This document shows positions 55,177-63,683 of a DNA stretch of 64,000 bases, in pieces. Source of the DNA: a virus; IMG/VR virus record IMGVR_UViG_3300008267_000148, positions 1 through 64,000 of that record, one strand, 5' to 3'. Position numbers and translations under genes: made by a program. The notes under the pieces were generated by a model. The model saw nothing but the letters and a program-made list of their open reading frames with translations. It did no database searches and was not told where the DNA came from. Position 1 is the stretch's first letter. The number at the start of each line of letters is the position of its first letter.

Positions 55177-55392
55177 ATGCCAATTGACATAACAATAAAC
55201 AACATAACAGGAGCTTCACCATACGATGTGTATGTGTGTGACGACCCAGTAAGTACTTGTATCTATATTGATACGATTTCTTTATTACCTTATCAATTTG
55301 AGGTTCCTAATATTATGTCATCTAACACAGTTTTTAATTTAAAAATTGTGGATAATAATGGATGTTTAACTTACCAAACTTTGACCGTTTAA
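55177..55392 (+). CDS. Small tail-type protein, 71 aa
   Basis: A beta-rich protein MPIDITINNITGASPYDVYV, with VSTCIYIDTI and NGCLTYQTL. It resembles a single SprB/Ig-like beta domain and I recall similar small genes ahead of Thr-Pro-rich tail proteins. It is 1 nt from the 1037-aa gene and in the same transcript. Probably a virion or adhesin accessory. Confidence 0.68.
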   Translation: MPIDITINNITGASPYDVYVCDDPVSTCIYIDTISLLPYQFEVPNIMSSNTVFNLKIVDNNGCLTYQTLTV

Positions 55393-55393
55393 A

Positions 55394-58300
55394 ATGAGTT
55401 GTCCTAATACATTAAAATTAAGATGTTGTAGTAACCCAACAGTTATTATTCAACCATGTAGTCCCAAAATTGACGGTGTTGTTTGGCAGTCATTTATTTT
55501 AGGTAATTTCTATTCAGATGACAATGGTGTATGTTGGGAGGCAGGGGAATTTTCACCAATAACTCATTATAACACAACAAACGCCTATGTAACCGAAAGT
55601 AGTTGTGAATCATGTCAATTATTATACCCTTTAGGTGATTGTGAAATCTTACCACCGGTTTCTGGTGAAACTTGTAATTGTATTGATATTTTTATAAACG
55701 ATGAAGATTTATTAAATGCTACGGGTAACACAAATGCACCTAACGGTTCAGTTATTATAGATATTCTCGCTTGTGAAAGTGAATCCCCAACAAGTTTTAT
55801 TTTCTCAACAGCGGGAAGTGCCATATATTGTGGAACATTATTAGGCCCACCATATTATTATCAAGACAATGATTTAGTTGTTGCAACATCAACCGCAACT
55901 CAAACCGCAAATGTTTGTTCACAAGCCGAAGATTGTGCTTTACCAACACCTACACCAACATCAACACCAACACAAACACCAACACAAACTCAAACCCCAA
56001 CTTTAACGTCAACACAAACTCAAACCCCAACACCAACACCAACACCAACATTAACTTCTACACTGACATTAACACCGACATTAACACCGACAGGTACTTT
56101 AAATCCAACACCAACACCAACACCAGTATGTACATGTGAGTGTTTACAAGGGGATACTAATTTACCAACATTAGCAACAGGTAATACCGACACTAACTTA
56201 AATAATTTGGTTAGGGTGACTTATACTGATTGTAGTGGTAATTTAGTTGATGCTGCGTTAACAATGTCCTCAACATTCAGACTTTGTGTTGAGGGTCCTT
56301 GTAACTCAGGTAGTATCAGCCAAATAGTGGTATATGTTGATGACGTTGGGTATACCGGTACAACGTTCCCGTACACACTTAGTGGATACTCGTTTTCATT
56401 TGGGTGTTCATCAACACCTTGTTGTGATAATGACGATTGTGGTAGCCCAATAATACCAATGACTCCAACACCAACCGTAACTTCAACTTCAACACCAACA
56501 CTTACTCCAACACCAACTTTGACGGAGAGTAGTACACCAACCCCTACGCCTACCGTAACACAAACTAGTACCCCCACACCAACACCAACGCCTTGTGCGA
56601 TTTGTGTTTGTTGGACGTTAAGGTATACAGGTTCTACCTCACCTGCAACTGCTGAATATACAAATTGTTCCAATAGTTTGGATACGTTAACCGTATACCC
56701 TAACGAACAATTTAGTCTATGTGTTTGCGATGGTACATCAGTTGAAATTATTGAGGACCCGTCAACTTCATTAGAGACGGTATCATTAGGTCTTTGTTCT
56801 GATGGTATAACTTGTGATACTCCAGCAGCAACTCAAACACCAACACCAACACCAACATCAACACAAGCGAGTACTCCAACCCCCACGCCTACATTAACCG
56901 AAACCCCAACTCCAACACCGACTCGAACTTTAACACCAACCCCAACACCGACTCGAACTTTAACACCAACCCCAACTTCAACACCTACAAGTTGTTTTGA
57001 CGATTATTGTTTGTCTAATACAGGTAACTCAACTTGGAATGATATTTATGAAATAACGGGTACCCATAACGGTAAAGATTACTGGGTAGGTGCAGTTAAT
57101 GGTCTTTATATTTATTACGATTCTACAAATGTACAATGGTGTTTGTCAGACGCATTAGATGGTAGTTGTTATCTATCGGGTCAATCACCATGTCAACACA
57201 ATTGTCCTGACTTATGTACTGATTATTTCACAAATGGAGTTTGTCCAACCCCAACTCCAACACCAACCTCAGCCTGTGAGATTGATTTCGATATTATTTT
57301 TGAATGTGATACTAGTGTTACACCTACCCCAACACCTACACCCACAGTAACCCCAACACAAACACTAACACCAACACCTACTAATGTATGTGCATCTCTT
57401 AGTGTTGACGCATCAATATCTTTCTCAACTCCAACACCGACACCAACTCAAACATTAACCCCAACCCCAAGCGCACCAATATCAAGACCTTGTAACTTTA
57501 CGGGTGATGTAACATTTACAACCTTAGATGAGATTATGTTATGTCCTAATAGTAAACAATTCCAAGATTGTTATAATGGTACAATGTATTATGTGACAGG
57601 AGTTGTTGATACACCAAGTGGTGATACTTTAGAACCGTACATGGTATTTGAGGCATTGGTTGATGGTACTTCAAAATGTATTTCATATATTGGTGAAAAT
57701 AATGAAGTTATTGGTATTAACACCATTGACCTTAGAACAGGTCCTTATGGTTTCTCTAATCTTGGTGATTGTATTAATTGTTCTGTTTTGGTGACTCCAA
57801 CACCTACAATGACACCTACAATGACACCAACCCCAACGATGACACCAACTCAATCATCGTTACCTATTTCAGGATATTACACATTTAAAAAATGTGATAA
57901 TACAAACACTTACATAATTCAAACGTCACCATCATTTGTAACAACCTCGGGTACAACATTCTACAATTCAGGTGACTTATCTTGTTGGACTTATTTATAT
58001 AATACGCCATCAATTCCGTCACTAAACCCAAGTTATAATATTATCAATTTTACGGGTAATTATTTCTCAAGTTCAGGTACAACTTATGATAAGTGTGAGG
58101 AATGTATTGGTTCAACCACTACAACAACCACAACAACTTCGTTACCTGTATCGTGTAGTGTTCCTTACACCCACTACAAAATGAACACATGTGCTAGAAC
58201 GACGGGGTACATTAAAGTTAATGGTATTATACAATATAGTTTTGTTGCAACAACTCCGGTAAATGCTTATTCAGGTGTCTTATCTGTAACAACAGGTGAT

Positions 58301-58507
58301 ATTATTGAGATTAATCTTACTTGTTTAGCACCTAATAATACTTGTCCTGATACAATGTCGATGGGTAGTTTAGGTATATCACCTTTTAATTTGAATTACA
58401 ACACTTATTACCCAAGTACACCTATTAGTGAAACATTTATCGTAGATAGTAGTTGGTGTAATCCAGGAACCCAAATCGTTTTACAGAGTGATTCTATAGG
58501 GGTATAA
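55394..58507 (+). CDS. Giant Thr-Pro-repeat, Cys-rich adhesin/tail protein, 1037 aa
   Basis: Compact Cys-rich beta domains alternate with TPTPTP linkers (coding positions about 55940-56127, 56448-56592, 56821-56994, 57247-57270, 57324-57385, 57424-57480, 57792-57860) and a TTTTTT stretch near 58116. Two domains beginning CTCECLQGD and CAICVCWTL look related to each other. There is no signal peptide, so it is more likely a virion tail or fibre component than a secreted protein. Linkers could be extended or glycosylated. It is followed by a terminator and is near other Thr-Pro tail proteins. Confidence 0.8.
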   Translation: MSCPNTLKLRCCSNPTVIIQPCSPKIDGVVWQSFILGNFYSDDNGVCWEAGEFSPITHYNTTNAYVTESSCESCQLLYPLGDCEILPPVSGETCNCIDIFINDEDLLNATGNTNAPNGSVIIDILACESESPTSFIFSTAGSAIYCGTLLGPPYYYQDNDLVVATSTATQTANVCSQAEDCALPTPTPTSTPTQTPTQTQTPTLTSTQTQTPTPTPTPTLTSTLTLTPTLTPTGTLNPTPTPTPVCTCECLQGDTNLPTLATGNTDTNLNNLVRVTYTDCSGNLVDAALTMSSTFRLCVEGPCNSGSISQIVVYVDDVGYTGTTFPYTLSGYSFSFGCSSTPCCDNDDCGSPIIPMTPTPTVTSTSTPTLTPTPTLTESSTPTPTPTVTQTSTPTPTPTPCAICVCWTLRYTGSTSPATAEYTNCSNSLDTLTVYPNEQFSLCVCDGTSVEIIEDPSTSLETVSLGLCSDGITCDTPAATQTPTPTPTSTQASTPTPTPTLTETPTPTPTRTLTPTPTPTRTLTPTPTSTPTSCFDDYCLSNTGNSTWNDIYEITGTHNGKDYWVGAVNGLYIYYDSTNVQWCLSDALDGSCYLSGQSPCQHNCPDLCTDYFTNGVCPTPTPTPTSACEIDFDIIFECDTSVTPTPTPTPTVTPTQTLTPTPTNVCASLSVDASISFSTPTPTPTQTLTPTPSAPISRPCNFTGDVTFTTLDEIMLCPNSKQFQDCYNGTMYYVTGVVDTPSGDTLEPYMVFEALVDGTSKCISYIGENNEVIGINTIDLRTGPYGFSNLGDCINCSVLVTPTPTMTPTMTPTPTMTPTQSSLPISGYYTFKKCDNTNTYIIQTSPSFVTTSGTTFYNSGDLSCWTYLYNTPSIPSLNPSYNIINFTGNYFSSSGTTYDKCEECIGSTTTTTTTTSLPVSCSVPYTHYKMNTCARTTGYIKVNGIIQYSFVATTPVNAYSGVLSVTTGDIIEINLTCLAPNNTCPDTMSMGSLGISPFNLNYNTYYPSTPISETFIVDSSWCNPGTQIVLQSDSIGV

Positions 58508-58514
58508 AAACCCA

Positions 58515-58550
58515 TATAAAAAAAAATATCGTCTAAAAAGACGATATTTC
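58515..58550. terminator. Bidirectional terminator
   Basis: Perfect 11-bp stem AAATATCGTCT / AGACGATATTT with an A4 loop. On minus a T9 run follows and would end the RuvC-like gene. On plus the tail is TTTC, weaker, after the giant gene. Confidence 0.85.
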
Positions 58551-58574
58551 AAATTATCGGTAAATTAAACGATA

Positions 58575-59174
58575 TTACCAAATTTCTTCTTGTTTCATAT
58601 AACCTAAGACACAACAGTATGCGTCTGTTTGGTCAAAATTTTCTTTCTTAAGAGTGTTATTTTTGGTGTACTGCCATTGAATCTGAGGTTCTCTTTTAGC
58701 AACTAATTCCCATATAATCATCTTCTTATCACAATCTTTAGGATATCCACCAAATAAAACAAACTTCTTTTTATCGTTTTGTTGAGTTAAATGTGGGAAA
58801 GCGAATTTTCTAGAATTATATGTCGATATAAATTCAGGAACCACTCCCAAAATATCATAAACCTCTTTACAGATTAGAGTGTTAAATCTCATTAGTGTTC
58901 CAATCGTATATACGTTGTTTGAGTTTAATAAAGGTTCTTCAATAATCACTTTAGTAATTCCCAAGTCTTTATAAGCTAAAAGTTTAGTTTTGAAGATATC
59001 ACTCTTCAATAGTAACTCTTTAATCTTATTTTCCTCTTTTGGTTTTGGGACTGGTGAAATGTGGGTTAACTCTAATAATTGTTTTGTTTGAATGTCGAAT
59101 AACGCCCATCCAATTGTTTTGGTTGATACATCTAACCCTAAAACTTTGGGGCTTTCTTTGAATTTTTTGCTCAT
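58575..59174 (-). CDS. RuvC-like nuclease, RNase H fold, 199 aa
   Basis: The first acidic residue D15 in VLGLDVSTKTIGWA, a second acidic pair in KVIIEEPLL and a C-terminal DQTDAYCCVLGY supply the RNase H-fold catalytic set. It should resolve Holliday junctions or branched replication DNA before packaging. It stands alone among tail-type genes. Confidence 0.88.
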   Translation of the reverse strand: MSKKFKESPKVLGLDVSTKTIGWALFDIQTKQLLELTHISPVPKPKEENKIKELLLKSDIFKTKLLAYKDLGITKVIIEEPLLNSNNVYTIGTLMRFNTLICKEVYDILGVVPEFISTYNSRKFAFPHLTQQNDKKKFVLFGGYPKDCDKKMIIWELVAKREPQIQWQYTKNNTLKKENFDQTDAYCCVLGYMKQEEIW

Positions 59175-59183
59175 ATTACTATT

Positions 59184-61646
59184 TTAGAAATCAAACTTAA
59201 CCAAGAACTGTTGTATTCCTTGTCTAACAACAGGTGATTGTAGCTTAGATATAATCATAAGGTTCTTGTCTGAATCGTAAAGACCAATTTCAGTAATATA
59301 TGGTGTTAACGTGTCATTCCATGTTGGGTTTGATGACGTTTGAAACTCCGCTTGACCTAAATTAACTTTATATCTCATCTCGTAAATAGTTGCCTGAATA
59401 TCAGTTTCAATGTTTCCGTAGAAATAATATTCGTCACCAAAATTAAGTTGTGGTGTTGTGACATTATTCTCAGTTAAGTTAATGTAATCACTTAAATCAT
59501 AATAATCAGCATTGTCATACATATCTTGTGTGATAACAAACGTAGACCCCGTTAATGCGTCTTGAGTAATGTATCCACCTATGGTTGACCCACTAATAAC
59601 ATTGGTCATGTCAATAATTTTCCATTCATCAGCATCAGGTCTTGTATCACCAGATACTTTTTGACAAATAATTTCAAATTTATCAGCATAATACCCATTT
59701 GGTACATAACAATAGGTTGGGCATAACGTTGTTGTGGTTGTCGTCGTAGTTGTTGTGTCGGTTGGTGTTACTAAACAACCAAACTCAGCCCCAAATCTTA
59801 TACCCACATTTTGAGAAGTAATTGGTTGACAATCAATGTTAGGACCTTGTATTTTTTGATAATAGTTACAATGTAATGAATTAGTAAACGATTGGGTATT
59901 ACTTAATCTATATGTAACATAAAGATATTCTGTTGTTGCGGATAACATACCGACAACAGATTCTTCAGTTGTGTTACAAGTATTAGGTGTTACTAATGTC
60001 AACTTAGGTGCCGGTAAAGTCCAGTTTCTGTTTGACTTGTAAGATAATGCGGCAATAATTTCCTCATCGTCAAAAATAACAATTTGTGAATCAGGGAATA
60101 CTTTACCCACACGATTAGGAATTCCATTATCGTTAGGGTTATTATCCCATAAATGGTAGTAACGTAATCCCGGTACATTCATATCAGGATTTTTAGTTGA
60201 CTTAATGTATTGTACCTCAAATAAACCGAACTCATCAAATCCTGGTGGGTCAACCCAAAATGTTTGTCCATTACAACATGCAGGGTTTTTATGCCACATT
60301 AACCAAGGGATATGAATTCTAAAGTTTCTAGCTTGACCTGTAGTATCGGCAATATTTTGATATGGTTCAAATGCGAACTTCTCACCATAAAAGAAATCAA
60401 TTGTGTTATTAGTATAATGAACAATGGCAATAGCTTTTTGGTCTTTTGGTTCAACAATAACTTTCTCATCAAATGAGTTGTAGTAATATGTTGCACTAGT
60501 ATCTGTTTGACCACTATTTGACATGTATCCGAAGTACTCTTTTGACCCCATGAATCCAACAGAACCAAATTGGTCATACCCTTTATATGTGTTGTTATAT
60601 AAACCTGCAGGATTTTCAGACCATGGAATATTCATATTCCAAACATTAACATTGAACTCGTCAGTATAACAAAGTGATTCGTAATTGATAACGTTTTGAT
60701 TCCAATGTTGCCATGGTGTAACTGAGTCATATAATGAACTCATATTTGGCGGATAGATTAATACTCTTGAGTAACATCCTGAACCTAATGAAGAAAAATC
60801 AGGTGTTGCTCTGTCTAAAGTGTACTTATCTAAACAAATATCAACAATACGATAAGTCATCATAGAGTAACAACTATGTATTGAAATTACACATTGGTCG
60901 GGTAATGGTGTTGGGCAAGGATTTGTTGGTTCAGGAACACAACAAGTTGCTGATGGTGTTGGTGTCGGTGTTACCGTAGCACATGGTAAATTGTTAGTTG
61001 CCGATGGCGTAGGTGTTGGTGTTGTATGACCATTAGATGCGGTCATTGTCATTGTTGGTGTAGGTGTAGGTGTAGGTGGTGTAATACAAGAACAATTGTA
61101 TTGACCATGACCATCATAATAGATAGTAATTAAATCACCAACCGCAGGTAATCTTACAATATCGGTATTACATCCTGAATACGATAACTGAATGGTTGTA
61201 CCACCAGTTAAACTTGACATATCAACAATATAATTAGAATTTATCACATATTGGTCATTAGTCCAAGCACTCCAATTAATAGTAGTTGCCGAAGTATTAC
61301 CTGTGAAAAATCCTCTCATCGCCGCTCTATTATAAACAGGGCTAACAATTGAGTCCATAAATGGTATTCCATAAGTGTTACCACTAACTCCATCAACATA
61401 GAATGGGTATTTTACATATTGTTTGTTTGATTGTGGTGAACCCGCTGAATTTTGAGAATTAAAACTTGGTTCTAAAACAAAAGTATTGGCTTGATTGTAT
61501 GATGAAGGTAATGAATTATACGATACTTCCCCATCACCAATTTGGAAATATGATATATTAAACGTACCTTGAGATAACTTCTGTCTTGCGGTATCGGTTA
61601 ACCTTGTGTTTATCAACCCTGAAGTATTTTTTAAAATATAACTCAT
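59184..61646 (-). CDS. Baseplate/tail-type protein with Thr-Pro linker, 820 aa
   Basis: Residues 15-45 (NTRLTDTARQKLSQGTFNIS, then YFQIGDGEV) are a typical start of tail or baseplate proteins in this phage group as I recall. A TPTPTPTMTMT linker lies near residue 195-225. Beta-rich domains with Trp, Tyr and paired Cys follow, then TTTTTTTTTT near 640 and a final beta domain (QATIYEMRYKVNLGQAEF). A TATTTATA element is 3 nt upstream. A structural role in the adsorption apparatus is likely. Confidence 0.75.
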   Translation of the reverse strand: MSYILKNTSGLINTRLTDTARQKLSQGTFNISYFQIGDGEVSYNSLPSSYNQANTFVLEPSFNSQNSAGSPQSNKQYVKYPFYVDGVSGNTYGIPFMDSIVSPVYNRAAMRGFFTGNTSATTINWSAWTNDQYVINSNYIVDMSSLTGGTTIQLSYSGCNTDIVRLPAVGDLITIYYDGHGQYNCSCITPPTPTPTPTMTMTASNGHTTPTPTPSATNNLPCATVTPTPTPSATCCVPEPTNPCPTPLPDQCVISIHSCYSMMTYRIVDICLDKYTLDRATPDFSSLGSGCYSRVLIYPPNMSSLYDSVTPWQHWNQNVINYESLCYTDEFNVNVWNMNIPWSENPAGLYNNTYKGYDQFGSVGFMGSKEYFGYMSNSGQTDTSATYYYNSFDEKVIVEPKDQKAIAIVHYTNNTIDFFYGEKFAFEPYQNIADTTGQARNFRIHIPWLMWHKNPACCNGQTFWVDPPGFDEFGLFEVQYIKSTKNPDMNVPGLRYYHLWDNNPNDNGIPNRVGKVFPDSQIVIFDDEEIIAALSYKSNRNWTLPAPKLTLVTPNTCNTTEESVVGMLSATTEYLYVTYRLSNTQSFTNSLHCNYYQKIQGPNIDCQPITSQNVGIRFGAEFGCLVTPTDTTTTTTTTTTLCPTYCYVPNGYYADKFEIICQKVSGDTRPDADEWKIIDMTNVISGSTIGGYITQDALTGSTFVITQDMYDNADYYDLSDYINLTENNVTTPQLNFGDEYYFYGNIETDIQATIYEMRYKVNLGQAEFQTSSNPTWNDTLTPYITEIGLYDSDKNLMIISKLQSPVVRQGIQQFLVKFDF

Positions 61647-61649
61647 GTT

Positions 61650-61657
61650 TATAAATA
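61650..61657 (-). promoter_or_regulatory. TATTTATA element
   Basis: Coding strand A-TATTTATA-AAC-ATG, 3 nt before ATG 61646. Confidence 0.5.
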
Positions 61658-61675
61658 TGAAGTATTATTATTTTA

Positions 61676-62950
61676 TTATGAAATTGATTCTTCAATTCCC
61701 ATTGTCGCTGATGAGTCAATCACAACATCACAACAAGAACATCTGTTTATAACTGCGTTTGTAATAACATATGTGTCAACAGCATTTGCCACTAAACATG
61801 ATGATGGTACAAAACTCACAGTTGTTGTAGTATTAATCTCAACCACATCACCACTTCCGATGATAATTGATGACCAATTATCTGTAATAGTATTCACATA
61901 TACAGACCCACTTTGACAACCCGGAAGAGTGTTTGGTATTGTAGAACTTCCACTACTTTGAGAAGAAACTAGTTGTGGTATTCCATTTTTAGTTAAAACA
62001 CTATTAGTCGCTAATGAAGCGGTAAATGGATTAGGTGCTGACTTAAATACATTTAAATGACTTAGATTAACCGTTATGTCAACACCAGGTGGTAATGGAG
62101 GTGTTACACTTACCGTTACGGTATTCTGTTCTGTTGTTGAGTTGGATGTACTTCCTATCGTTGTTGAATACAATAAGTTAACCGTATACGTCACAGGTGT
62201 GACTGAGTTTGTTAACAAAGCCCCTAAACTATATATTTGATTAGTACTATCTTTAACAACTACGGAGTAATTACCTTCACAAAGATTATTATATAATGGC
62301 TTGTTTGAGAACCATGTCACCCCATTATCGATTGAGAATTGATATGGTGGGACTCCACCTGATGGTATTATTGATATTGAACCATCACACTCACAACTTG
62401 GTTGATTAATCGACATTGTGAATGTAACAGGTGTTGTTTGACTGCACTCACCTGAATATGAAATTAAATTACCTATACCTCCACCTACGGTGTACCATCC
62501 TGATAATGGTGGATAAGGGGTTGCACTTAAGACTGAATATGTTAATGAACCTCCACTAAGTGTCCACTTATTTGTTGTCGTATTAAAGTAGATTGAATAA
62601 GTACTATCGTCGGAAATCCAAGATTGGTACCCACCGTATAACCCGTCACTATTGAAATGGACAAAGTCGTCACCACTAATCTGTAAACAAAAATCATATG
62701 TTAATTGTTTATCTTGTACGGGTATTGATATGTTTGTCCCACATAATGTATTAACCACATAAAGAACCGTAGTTCCATTAGGTACCATAACAAAAACACC
62801 GGTAGATATTTGTGAATAAGTGATACCTGTTGCGGGTGACACTGAATTATATAAATTAGCAACGTGAGCACTATCTATTGAGGTATAATAGACCTCATAC
62901 GGACCTGGTGATGTACCACCTGTTAATATCACATTATAATACTGACTCAT
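61676..62950 (-). CDS. Tail-type protein with SprB-like repeat, 424 aa
   Basis: Near residues 180-240 is a SprB-like repeat (QPSCECDGSISIIPSGG, then PPYQFSIDNG and CEGNYSVVVKDS), the beta module known from the gliding adhesin SprB of Flavobacterium. The N-terminal half repeats the small-domain style of the 71-aa protein (GTSPGPYEVYYTS). There is no signal peptide and no CHU_C end, so it is likely a virion adhesin rather than a T9SS cargo. TATAAATA, the reverse of the usual element, precedes its ATG. Confidence 0.72.
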   Translation of the reverse strand: MSQYYNVILTGGTSPGPYEVYYTSIDSAHVANLYNSVSPATGITYSQISTGVFVMVPNGTTVLYVVNTLCGTNISIPVQDKQLTYDFCLQISGDDFVHFNSDGLYGGYQSWISDDSTYSIYFNTTTNKWTLSGGSLTYSVLSATPYPPLSGWYTVGGGIGNLISYSGECSQTTPVTFTMSINQPSCECDGSISIIPSGGVPPYQFSIDNGVTWFSNKPLYNNLCEGNYSVVVKDSTNQIYSLGALLTNSVTPVTYTVNLLYSTTIGSTSNSTTEQNTVTVSVTPPLPPGVDITVNLSHLNVFKSAPNPFTASLATNSVLTKNGIPQLVSSQSSGSSTIPNTLPGCQSGSVYVNTITDNWSSIIIGSGDVVEINTTTTVSFVPSSCLVANAVDTYVITNAVINRCSCCDVVIDSSATMGIEESIS

Positions 62951-62964
62951 TTTATTTATATCTA

Positions 62965-63654
62965 TTATTTACTACAAGTACAATCTTTATGACTACTTTG
63001 GAATAAGTTAGTAACTAATCCGTTTTGGTATTGTATTACCTCGTAACATCCTGAAAGGATAGTACCGCTAGGCCATTTTATTTTAATATAATCACCAATA
63101 CTTGCTAATCCGTTATTAGGAATAACTCGTAAATCAAGGTTATCGTCACAATTTCTAACCAATAATCCATTAGGTTTAGTTGGTGTTGGGGTAGGTGTTT
63201 TAGTTCTTGTTAATGTCGGAGTATTGGTTGGTGTTGGCGTGCTTGTTGTACCTGGAGTTGTTGTTAATGTTGGGGTTGGTGTTAATGTTTTGGTTGGGGT
63301 TGGTGTTAATGTTCTCGTTAATGTTGGTGTTGGTGTTGGTTGAACTGAGAAATTAACCGCGATAACACCAAAATCACAATCGGTTGTTGCGGTTAAGGTA
63401 CATTCAGTAATAGCACTAAAATCATTATAATAATCAATAACCGTGGCAGTATATGTACCAACACTTAAGTTATTAATTGCCGGAGATATTGTACCGTTAC
63501 TCCAAATAATAGAATATGGTGGTGTACCTCCTGTAATTGATACTGTTAATTGTCCGTCTGAAGCGACAGGTGAAGATGGATTTACAGCAATACATTCAAC
63601 TTCCATAGGGAAGATTGTGACTACATTACATTCATTTTGAATTTGTGAACCCAT
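62965..63654 (-). CDS. Tail-type protein: SprB-like domain plus Thr-Pro linker, 229 aa
   Basis: An N-terminal SprB-like module (PVASDGQLTVSITGG, PPYSIIWSNG, LSVGTYTATVIDYY; about residues 30-90) is followed by a TPTPT/TLTRT linker of about 60 residues and a small C-terminal domain with two Cys. It forms a row with the 424-aa and 820-aa proteins, 14 nt from the former, so the three probably build one tail structure. A TATTTATA element lies 15 nt upstream. Confidence 0.72.
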   Translation of the reverse strand: MGSQIQNECNVVTIFPMEVECIAVNPSSPVASDGQLTVSITGGTPPYSIIWSNGTISPAINNLSVGTYTATVIDYYNDFSAITECTLTATTDCDFGVIAVNFSVQPTPTPTLTRTLTPTPTKTLTPTPTLTTTPGTTSTPTPTNTPTLTRTKTPTPTPTKPNGLLVRNCDDNLDLRVIPNNGLASIGDYIKIKWPSGTILSGCYEVIQYQNGLVTNLFQSSHKDCTCSK

Positions 63655-63669
63655 TTAGATACTTTATAC

Positions 63670-63677
63670 TATAAATA
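63670..63677 (-). promoter_or_regulatory. TATTTATA element
   Basis: Coding strand T-TATTTATA, 15 nt before ATG 63654. Confidence 0.5.
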
Positions 63678-63683
63678 ATCCGA

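Noticed and set aside
56221-56673. Long open frame on minus inside the Thr-Pro gene
   Set aside because: It is the shadow of the repeat-rich plus-strand gene. Its Val-Gly repeats are the reverse complement of Thr-Pro codons.
62952-62962. TATAAATA before ATG 62950 as a T4-type late promoter
   Set aside because: It is a single instance in the T4 orientation, while all others read TATTTATN on the coding strand. It could be chance in AT-rich sequence.
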